A model generated the notes under the pieces. It ran no database searches. It was not told the origin of the DNA and worked only from the letters and a program-made list of their open reading frames with translations. Source: Lytechinus pictus (lineage: Eukaryota; Echinodermata; Echinoidea; Temnopleuroida; Toxopneustidae). Taken from it: 64,000 nucleotides of DNA. This document shows positions 36,606 through 48,000 of this stretch, piece by piece (position 1 is the stretch's first letter; every line of letters starts with the position of its first letter). Where the stretch lies: the NCBI RefSeq assembly GCF_037042905.1, contig NC_087251.1, positions 37,692,373 through 37,756,372 of the forward strand. Direction: 5' to 3'. A program made the position numbers and the translations under genes.

Positions 36606-36806
36606 TACCTAATTGCTAAGAAAGCATGAATGCTTGTAAGCAAGCAACCAACCAGAGGACCGACAGCTTCAGGTCCTCTCTGAGGAACCTGGTAATGAGG
36701 ATTAATGCCTTATCAAAGGGCAGTAGCACACCAAGTGGGAATTGATCCCGGGTCACCGGAATCCGAAACCCCTGCTCTACCGACAGAGCTATTGCGCCTC
36801 CGGGAG
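36606..36806 (-). mobile_element. tRNA-derived SINE (minus strand)
   Basis: On the minus strand it reads like a tRNA: an A box in tagctctgtcggtagagca and a degraded B box near cccgggatcaattccc. A SINE body ending in cctctggttggttgcttgc follows. It sits inside the interrupted repeat at 35815-36900. Confidence 0.75.
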
Positions 36807-38005
36807 GTGTCAAGGTTTTTTTTACTCGCACGGTAGTGACAATTAACCTTGGTTATACAAACTTTCTCATGAAATCGGTGTTCACTACAACTCTTCATTA
36901 ATCTTTAAATACAACAGTTTACAAAGAAGGAAGAGCACTCATATTATGATTAAAGTTTTACAAATACAGTGTACAATTTTATTTACATATTATACAAGTA
37001 TGAATACATATTGACATCGAATTCATTATGCATGCATAATATTCTTATGCAATTTGATGAATATATTAAAACGCAATCAAGAGAATAAAATACATTTACT
37101 ATTTACAAACTGAAAGGCAACCATAATTTCTGGTAAATAAATTCCTACCTAAGCTACCATTTATTCTCTCTTACGACAAATGTTCTGAATTTCAAGGTGA
37201 AAAAATGTTGAAGATGGACTTGCCCAAATGACACAATTAACTGGACAGAGCCCTATTATAACACTTTCTTAAACTGATACATGAACATTTTATGTATTGC
37301 AATAAATGCTAAGATGTCTTGAATTGTGACAATATTTAGAGAATAGAAAAAAGTTCATACGTTCAAAGCAAGTCAAGTGACCTCATGCAGGCATCCATTC
37401 CATTTCCAGAATCAAGATATCAGGCGTGTGTCCAGCCAGCATCAGATCCTACAAAGCATTTCATGGGCCAAATGGTCTGGGGACAATAGTGACTCTATTA
37501 TGCTTGTGCATGGGCTCATACATTTCTTTGTCATAGTTGATGCTGGATATGCTATTAGATATGGACTACATTATTATCAGTCGGGGTAATTATTATTTAC
37601 GAGGAAATTCAAAGGGATCATTAACAGCTCAACATTAGAAATGGGTCTTAAAAGTGAACAAATATACAGGGGTTGAGATTGATTTATTCTCCCGCCCCCC
37701 CAAAAAAAATGAATAAATAAAAATGTCCATATTGTCTCAGAAAATTGCAAGCAACTCCTTCAATTATTGGGCTGAATACAACAGGCAATTTGGAATGATC
37801 AGAGACAGGCATATACAGCCCCCATGCTAAAAATATAAATTTTCGTTTCTTATTTCTATAAAATTATTCTTCCATTTTGGTGCACATATAATTCAAATCA
37901 AACATACACATTAATTTCTATATTGTATATCAAATTTCAGTTAAATCTGTGAATGTTAGGCCATATACATGTATCCTTACAACTAGAAAAAAATCCACAT
38001 ATTAA

Positions 38006-38413
38006 AGTGATTGGTTAACATTGGTTTGACTTTTAAAAAATCTGAGCTAGAAGGTCACACTTGTCACCTGTGTCTGTGATATGTTACAAAAATGAAGCCC
38101 AGAAAAAATTGCGTTCGAAATTAATTATTTAGTGCTTCAAAAATTGAAATATAAAGTGACCGGAAACACCATCTTAATTTGATCCCATACACTTATGTGT
38201 ACTATTTAGGCGTCTTGAAGACGCCTATTTACAAAATAGGCGTCTTGTAGATGCCTATTTACAAAATCAGGGTTTGCCTTGTAGTTTTAGCTTTTCATTC
38301 TCAATAATGGTTGTTTTCAGGGTTTATTAGTTCTGATACATGCACTTGTACACATGTTTCATCTTGGTTTGAGAATTTTTTAAATCAGCTTCTCACAAAG
38401 TTAAACAATACCT
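38006..38413 (-). mobile_element. TTAA-flanked MITE, family 4, copy 2
   Basis: Reverse-complement copy of 19156-19523, with its own TTAA on both sides (38002-38005 and 38414-38417). The internal gcgtctt-agacgcc segment is tandemly duplicated here. Confidence 0.85.
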
Positions 38414-38548
38414 TTAAGTGGTCAATTAATATGAAGTACAAATAAGGGTAAATTAAGAGTAAGGGGAAAGACTATATATTCGAAGAAGTCACAATTATTT
38501 GACAGGAAAAAATGTTTAATATCTTGGATTTAATGATAACACCAGGCC

Positions 38549-38875
38549 CCCCCCCCCGTCTTACAAAGAGTTACGATTTTGATCCAATCAACCACGACTA
38601 TGGAAAAGCCAGCAACGTCAACACCTGAAATACATGTTTCTTCAAAATATTTCTGGATATGATGTATATTTATACATTTGCTGTTTTCTTGACAATTCAG
38701 TATGCTTAATTTTTTTTCAAAGGACATTGTGTAAATTTCCTAACGAAAAAAATCTGACATTGATGGATTTCCATATGTACATGACTTAACTTACTAATTA
38801 TATAACTTATTATTATTTCCACATGTACTTGAGGTTGATCGGATCAATTGTAACTACCTGAAAGATGGGGCCCAA
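38549..38875. repeat. Foldback element with 'gtcttacaaagagttac' ends
   Basis: ccgtcttacaaagagttacg and its partner gtaactacctgaaagatggg bracket about 280 bases. The copy at 1-181 has the same inner sequence. Confidence 0.6.
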
Positions 38876-39011
38876 AAGCATTGGGAGAAAATAAATCCTA
38901 TTTTCACAATGTTCTTTCAAAGGTTTCGGACGGATTCAAAATGTAAAAAAAAAAAACAAATAGATAACGGTTGTAGGAATATTCATCTGCAGAAATTTCA
39001 ATTTCATTCCT

Positions 39012-39058
39012 TCAGTCTTCTTCATCTTGCTCCATATTATCATCAACAAGGGGTTCAC
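39012..39058 (-). CDS. DNAL1: DNAL1 exon 9 (C-terminus and stop)
   Basis: 47 nt after a TTTTTTAG acceptor, encoding [15 protein letters not shown] and then TGA (39014-39012). The acidic end matches the family. Confidence 0.93.
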
Positions 39059-42000
39059 CTAAAAAATAAATGAGAAAAATTTGAAAGCACAACATATAAT
39101 CATAAAATTCCAACTCTTTATTGAAAATGAGATTTTGATTGGCTGCTTAGCCCTGTTACAATGATAGATACATATGACAAAATTATTATACTTTTAAGTC
39201 CTTTACAAAACAGGCCCAGAAAGCCTTTTCATTTAAAACAAAATAAGTTAAATATACCGTTGTAACTTTCTGTTCATACAATTATTGTGAAGTTGGGACT
39301 TCATTATAAGATGAGACACGGGGAGCGTTTCATGAAAGGAAAAGGATACAAAAACATCCAACAAATTCTATTTTATTCAACAGTTAAAATAGTTACAGTC
39401 AGACACCACAAGTGCTTATCAATTAATGAAAGTTAATCAAGGCCCCGTTGCATAAAAATTACTACTATGGTAACTTTGCGATCCAATGGTAACTACCATG
39501 GTAACGCTGATCAACAGCCAATCAAAATCAAGGATTTCATGCAAGTTGGATGGCAAAGTTACCATAATGGTAACTTTTATGCAACAGGGCCCAGATCTGA
39601 AACCAGACAACACAGATTGTTGAAAGACTCTCTGGGATGATTTCTGTACATGTCATCTTACCATCTAACTTCTTTAGACCCGGTAACCTCTTCCTGACTT
39701 GTGCGACATAGTCTCCTGCTTGCGAATGATTCTCCTCGAGTGGGTTACCTGAGGAGGAAATATTTGCAAAAAAGTTTCTTTTACTTTTATGACAGTTTTT
39801 TTTCACTTGTTATAATGTAACACAGGTTTGACCCCTCTCCTGCACATGTGGAATTGCCACTGTAACCAATAGTGATTTCAAATAAGATCAAGACCTCAAT
39901 CAAATCTTACCCTCAAAACTTCCAAAATTGAAACATTCTATCTATGATTCATTAAAATAAAGTACTAGAGAAATAGTGAAACTGTGACATCATTAGCTCT
40001 AAATTTGCAAAATCATCTGAATAACTGTTTTGTGACAATAAGCGAAATGTGCAAATGTATAATGACTTCATTTTACATCCAATTTTGATGAAATTTTCGA
40101 CATTTTGTATGTTGGGAAATCCAACTCAGAAAACTTTAAAGTAGAGTTTGTTGTTTAATACGTGACCTCTATAAACGGTTCCCTCTTTGCAAGGATTATA
40201 TCAGTTGATGTTTATGTCATACCAAGTGTAAATTGGGTTGAAAAAAAATGCTGAATTCTCCAAATAAGACCAACAGAAACTAATGTAATGACCACCAAAG
40301 TGTTTGCGTATATACATTTAAAACAAGTGGAATGCCTCTGGCAGTCTCGCCTGCATTACGCAATGCGATATAGCAGCAGTGCTTCTTTTGAAAATAGCTA
40401 ATGAATATTATTCACAGAAGAAAACACTAATATGATAATAAAATATTATGCCCATTGACCCAAAACGACCTTTGACCATGATCATGTGACCTAAGACATG
40501 TGCAAAACAATCATTCATACTTGATTATCCTTATGTCGATGTTTCATGAGCTAGATCCATAAACTTCCTTCATTATGATGCCAATTCAACACATACTCCT
40601 AACACGGCCAGAGTTCACTGACCTTTGATCTTGGCCATGTTCCTGAAATGCATACAGGGTATTCAGGGATACACTGCTGCTCTTATGTCCAAGTTTCATG
40701 AGCGAGATCCATAGACTTTTAAATTTATGATGACAATTCCTCAAATAACCCCAACATGGCCAAAGTTTGTTGACCCTAAGTGACCTTTGACCTTGGTCAT
40801 GTGACCTGAAACTCGCACATGATATTCAGAGATACATGGTTGCTCTTATGTCTAAGTTTCATGAACTAGATCCATAAAATTTCAAAGTTATGATGACAAT
40901 ACCTCAAATAACCCCAACATGGCCAAAGTTTGTTGACCCTAAGTGACCTTTGACCTTGGTCATGTGACCTGAAACTCGCACATGATATTCAGGGATACAT
41001 GGTTGCTCTTATGTTCAAGTTCCATGAACTAGATCCATAAAATTTCTAAGTTATGATGACAATTCCTCAAATAACCCCAACATGGCCAAAGTTCGTTGAC
41101 CATAAGTGACCTTTGACCTTGGTCATGTGACCTGAAACTCGCACATGATATTCAGGGATACATGGTTGCTCTTATTTCATGAACTAGATCCATATACTTT
41201 TGAAGTTATGACAACATTTCAAAAACTTAATCTTGGTTAAGATTTCGATATTGATTCCCCCAACATGGTCTAAGTTCATTGACCCTAAATGACCTTTGAC
41301 CTTGATCATGTGACCTGAATCTCAGGCAGGATGTTCAGTAATACTTGATTACCCTTATGTCTAAGTTTCATGAACTAGGTCCATATACTTTCTAAGTTAT
41401 GATGACATTTCAAAAACTTAACCTTGGTTAAGATTTCAATGTTGACGACGCCGCCGCCGCCATCGGAAAAGCGGCGCCTATAGTCTCGCTCTGCTATGCA
41501 GGCGAGACAAAAATGTGCCAAATAATTCTGGTAGAAAATGCGTAATTGCTGAGAAATTAGCAAAATAAGCATGATATTCCGACCAAACGTCAGGTCTTTT
41601 TCCATGCAATAATAATACACTGTCTCACATATGCTAATCTGTGTTGGTAATTTACAGTGTGATTTTTTTTGCTTAGATTTCAGGACTTCCCAAAGTTTGG
41701 TTTATGTTAATGTACTAGATCTAGATCCATGATGGTATGGTGGCAATTAACCTTCATTGTAAAGACTTTTCTTATGGAATCCTTGTTTGCTACAACTATA
41801 TTCCTTTGGCTTAAAAAGTCAGTGTGCTTTCAGCATATAATTGAATTTCATCAACTGTACATTCACTCACCTACAAACACAAGCTCTACGAGGCAAGGAA
41901 GCTGGTTGAGTTTATCAAATTCACCCCAATCTTTGACAAAATTATTCGACATGTACAACACCTAAGGAGAAAAATAAATTATCAATAAAAACTTCCACTA

Positions 42001-45000
42001 AAAGTAAATCCTAATACGGGGGGGGGGGGGGGGGGGCACAAGAAAACACAAGAGAAGAGTTGAAACAGCACCAGTTGTTTGGCTTTGAGCTAACACCAGA
42101 CAGGCACTATACCCTAAATCCCCGGCAAAGATATTAAGGAGGCCATAATGCCCCCCAGTATTGGCAAGAATCAAAATACTCCAAGAGAATTTGAGCTAAA
42201 TCCAAAATCTGCTTCATACCTACATTTTCAATCAATTCAATTCAATCTTTATTGCAAGGTTACAAGGTTGGATTATGTACGAATAAAAATGGTTGACAAT
42301 TATAAATTTCATATCTTACAAAGATTGATAATTTATATATTTAAATTGAATAAAAATCATATTAAAGTAAGAAATTATAATAATAATTATAATATTAAAG
42401 TAAGAAATTATAATAATTATAATATTAAAAAATAGGTTCCAAACCAACAAATCTCGAATGTATTGATTTGGGACAGCATTAATAATATGCAACATTCATG
42501 TTGCTAAATACTATGGTCCGTATTCTGAAGTCGGGTTTAACTTAAACTCAGGTTTAAAGTTGTGGTTTAAGTATGGACAGCCAATTGTTACATAATCACT
42601 AACAGTAGAGATATCATACTTCAGCCCATTCGGCTCTCAAATCATTCATAATTGTGTAGGAAGTATAAATAGATGATTGTCTTCACCATCGATGAATCAG
42701 GAAAGAGCACAGTAAACATAAGAAACATACAACTTAATAAAAATTTTGATACGTTTGGCTTCCCATACTTAAACCACAACTTTAAACCTGAGTTTAAGTT
42801 AAACCCGACTTCAGAATACGGGCCAATGTTTCTAACACTAACATTACGAACAATCATAAGATTGTATATTATGTACTTTCTTTTTAAAAGCACTTTTTGT
42901 ATTCATTGCTCCTAATCTCTCAATATATTTTGTTACCAATAATAATACATGTAATAATAACAGGGCTCAGCAGCCAATCACAATCAAGGTTTCCACAGTA
43001 TTTATAATAATGCCAGTTTTCATTAAGAAATTGGTCCTAGGTGGAACTGGTGGATATTCTGGTCACTTTTGGCTACACATGGTCAATCTGAAAGAAACTT
43101 TATTATGAACAACAATAGGGGCTATATTTTAAAAACTAATCATTTCCTTTCATGCAACTCTGATTAAATTAAATTTCAAACACTTACTTTGAGTTTCTTG
43201 AGAACTTGAATGCCTTTCAGTTTCTCAATATAATTATAGGAGATCCACAGCTCTTCTAATGTGTCTGATACTGCTTCCTGTAGCATGGAAACAAAATAAC
43301 CTTTTTACTCATTAAAGAGGAATTTCACCCTGAAGATTTCACTCCTGAGTCGATTTTAATAAAAACATTGTTTTTTAAAATGGGAAAATTATTGGTGAAT
43401 GTTTGATGAAAATCCATCAAGAATAAGAGAGATATGAAGTTTTAAAGATTTCAATTTGCGACATTATTTGCGAGCAGCTCCCCCACATTCCACAAGTCCC
43501 AATTTTAATGCTGTTCAGTCTCAACTATTTTCTTTCTTTCTCATGCTCTAGATGTATTTTTGATGTTCATGTTTTATACTCATGCTACTGTTACTATTTC
43601 ATACATGTATTTTTTAATGTAAATGTATGTTTGAAATTGGAAAAGATTGAAATTGAAATAATGGAATATGATGAATACAAATATTATTCTGATAGGAGGG
43701 GGTATGAAATAATGTGTCCGAGGATATATCCACTGCACAAATGAAATCACTTTCAGTTCTTTTTGACAAAATTTGTTTACTCTATGTCACATGACATACG
43801 GAGGAGGTGTTCGTTAGTGATGTAAAATCAGTTTATCATCGGATGAACTTCATCTTAAAATCAACTGTTGAAGAATAAATGATGATAAGCCAAGTATGAC
43901 TAATTTGGATAACACTCAGTATCTCGTAGTTAATGACTTGGGGCATTTTATATAAATTCATCAATTACTTGTATTTGTAATTGAGAAATTGAAGACTAAC
44001 ATTAACTAAATGTTAGACAAAAATATCAATATCATAACTTACTACAATATCAGAAAGAAACAGGAAAAACTCTAAGAGTATAGAAGTTTACACCCTGCAG
44101 TTAGTAGACCATAATAACACCTTACTTACCAAGCCATTGAGGTTCTTTATAAGATTCCTGCCAAGTGATAGAATCTTGAGGTTTTCTAGAAAGGAATTAC
44201 AGATATAAATTGAAAAAGTAAGTATGGTACTAAATTTTGACTACTCAAATACAGTCAACTTTAGATGTTAAAACTGCCTTTTAATCAGTATAAATTTCCC
44301 CAAGTCAAAGTTATAAATAAAATTGTAGAAGTTGTAGGTCTTTTGACCCTCCCTTCTGTTTTTAAGCTATTTCGTTGCTCAAAAAAAGGGCATGGAGATG
44401 AATACCTAATTTACATCTGAAAAAGTAGATATTGTTTGATAATCACATTTCATGCTATTTGGCAGAACTATGTAATGCTGTGAACACTGGCATAGATGCG
44501 AGCAGTAAACCTATAGCCCCCTCGGCCAATTTTGATTACCATGACTTCATCTATCTGCCCCTGTGGCTATGACTATAGATTGCTCGACAGAGTCAGATAC
44601 AAACCTCAGATTTGTGTCAAAATGGCCTCGTATTGCAAGGTATGATATTGTATGATATTACTGTATGGCACATTTGTCTGATATACTGTATCATCTGTGA
44701 TCTATATTTATAGAATTCTGAATATATAAGTCTTGTCATTTGTGTCAGTATATTTGAATATCGACACACAAAATAAAAAAAATATTGATTCTTTACTCAC
44801 TTAAGCCATTCAGGTTTGCGATCTTTTCAATCACATTTGTTGAAAGGGACAATTGCCTGTAGACAAAAAAAGGAAGAAAGGTCAATATTCATGAAAAGTT
44901 ATGAAATTCAACAATTATTATTACTCCATTTAACTATATCATATGTTTGATGTTTATGAACTGCAGATATAAAACACAACTACCCTCTTGTTCTACTACT

Positions 45001-48000
45001 TTGACTCATATTTGAAGTGGGGGAAGTAAATGTCAATTGAGTCTTGTGTGGAATCTAGAATGTAAAAAACAAATCAGTTTGTTTAGATAGTAAATCTAAG
45101 TTAATTTCTTATTATATTCATCTTCGAATTGTCAAAATATATACTCCTGATTCAGACAGACTACTAGAAATGACACCATACACCAGCAATTACATGTATG
45201 TCAAATAATGCATGCTTAATTATTTATATACAGAAGTAACCTGCATATTAGCATAAATGATGAAATATAACACAAATAAATAACTTACGTGCAGTTGCTA
45301 AGAGTCGAAAGGGATGCATCCATTTTATCAATGGGCGGGTTCTGAAAGAGGAGTTTGACACACTTGGCATCACAGGCTTTTATCTTTTCTTGCGACTGAC
45401 ATGCCTCTTGTTCCTTTGTCTCCTGCATAAGATATACACAAAGAAAGAAAACATACGCTTGTGTTACCAGAATAAATTTCAAAGTTAATTGAATTCAGTA
45501 CACATTATCTGAAATAATACACCAACCAATGACAGTAAAGGGAAAAAGGACTGCATGAAGTCTTACTACTCTTACTTTAAATGAGATGGGTTGGACCAGG
45601 GGTTTTCAATCAGTTTTGTCAAAGTGCAACACTGTTATCCAACATCTGTACCGTGCCACTATCCCATAAGCGTAGTGAGCAAAGGAATTAGGTGACAGAG
45701 CCCCACAAACACTTTTTAATATCAGTTCTTTTAATTGGCATAAAACTGTGATAAATGTAAACATTAACATACAAACCATTTTATTTATTGATATGATTGT
45801 CTAAATATTTTAATTTGCTTCTTTTTTTTTTTCATAGTGGCTTGCATGTGCCACTTTGCAAGGCTTGATGCATCACAAGTGCGAGGTAATAGCCTTGCTA
45901 TTGCTGAAGTCATAAAATCTATTCAATTTTAGTTACAAATAACATAGTTCTCTCGCAAATTAGGAAAAAAAGGAATAAATTAAAATAGTTTCAAGAACTG
46001 TACACCATAGTGTAGTTAATACAGATAGCTTAATAGACATCTGAAACATTTTTTTTTTAAACAAAAGCTTACCCATCTTGAGAGGGCTTCTTTAATCGTG
46101 GTACCTTTTGTTACTCCCTGTAACACGAAAGAAGACAAAAAAGAGAGACAAAATGAGAAAGCGAGAGTGAGGGAGCAAAAGATTATCAAATAACGGATAT
46201 TTAACATTTTCACTTTTTTGCTTTGTGATATGCGTATGGTGAACCTTTCTTACGGGCTAAGTAATCACCAATGAACATTTAATGGTGAAAAGATCACCAT
46301 TCATTCTTAAAGTCACTCTTACCTTACGAACAGCTTTATGAAACGGCCCCCCGGAATCTTAAGAGCCCCTGAAATTCTGGTAGGGTCTAATGCATTATGT
46401 ATTACAACATAGCAAAATTAGGCTGGTGAGCTCAAAAAGCCCCAGAAAAAATCCCTGTTGTGGATAATCTTGGAAAATGAAAATTAACCCATTACTCTCA
46501 AGGACATTATTATTAAACTAAGTGAAAATTTGTCATGCCTCTTCTCTTCAGCCCAGCAGTCATAACTTGTATCCTAAACTTTGAAGCCTGCCTGCAGTCT
46601 CGATAGCTCACCTTTCAACGAAACTCACATTGAGTCAGAAAATTGGGATCGTCCCAGTTTACAGGGACTGTCTCAGCTTTCAAAGATTTCTCCACACAAG
46701 AAATCATTTACCTGTCAAGTGCCAACACCAATCGAGTGCGCTAGTCAATGTAAACATATCAGGTTTCATACCATGATTATTAGAAGACCGCAAGTCATAA
46801 AAATAATAGAAGGTGAAGTGGGGAAAATGGAGATCACTGAATCAATTTTAAGCACTCCAAACCCCTGTAAATGCCTATTATATCCCACAAGGGTAAGAGG
46901 AAAAAAAACTGTCCCCATAATCAAGGATTATCTCAATTTATCAAGACATGATTTGTCTCAGTAGGGAAACCAAAAGTCATATTATTTGTTACAGTAACAA
47001 TTTTTAAAGCTGAATGGTGACCCCGAAATTGTCTAAATTGTTGTCTCATTTTCAAAGCAAATCTGACAGTTAATCATGATTTGTTTTCATCAAATGTTTG
47101 GCATCATGTGAAAGAGTAAATTCTGGTCTTTTTTTACAAACCTGTACAAAATTTTACTGACAAAAACAAAAAATGTTAGGAAAATAGGAAATGCTTATCA
47201 TCTTTTATGAAGTTTGTGATTTTCTTATTTATTTTCAATGGGAATCTAAACTCACTGATTTTTTTCATTATTAGAAAAAAAGCAACAGTTGATCCTGGTT
47301 TTAAATTTCTATGAATGTGATATCATTTGAAAGTGATTACCTTATTCTAAATTGTCATACAATAGTCCAAGCCTGAAAGTGAAAATTTACAATTCTATAG
47401 AAATAGAGGCAATTCTTGTAGGGGTCCAGTGACCATTTGTTACACATTACACAAAAACTTCTCCTCATGCCATTTAAATTTTTTTTTAAACAAAAATTTA
47501 TCAAACAAAGTGGAAACACCAAAAATATAACACTTACACTGAAATCATTTCGCAACTAAAATTATTATGAGTTTCTGTTCTATTTCATAATAAAATCCAG
47601 TCAAAATAGAATTTATATAGAATATTCAGTCATGATGAAGATGCTGAGTTTTTTTTGCATCCTCTCATGTAAGGTATTTAGCTCCTACTGGCTGGTTTGG
47701 GCTCGGTACAGCTAATACTGCAAAGTTAGTATTCCTATTCAAACATGAAATGAGGATCAGTTTCTTTGGAAAAATTCCATGACTCAGAGACTCACATTCT
47801 CCAAAGAAAAACATTCTTGATTTTCCAGCCAAGGACTGAAAATCATGTGTTAAAGAAAACTACATTTTTTTTCATTTGTTTAAACCACATTTGTTATTTG
47901 GAGCTCTTTTTTTTTGTTTACTGTTTAAAGCTTTTTTTGCAAAGCTGTGACTTATTGGGAAAAGTTGCAAATTTATTTGTATTATTTCTTTTAGTACAAT

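Larger units (their letters stand above)
35815..36900. repeat. Dispersed repeat split by a later insertion
   Basis: 35815-35995 and 36834-36900 together align with the unbroken stretch 41513-41810 (shared strings such as tagatctaga and caattaacctt). The middle, about 35996-36833, is extra and contains a foldback (36090-36525) and a SINE. Confidence 0.55.

Noticed and set aside
46581..46964. 127-codon open frame in DNAL1 intron 1
   Set aside because: No domain, no plausible splice context, and composition like the surrounding intron.
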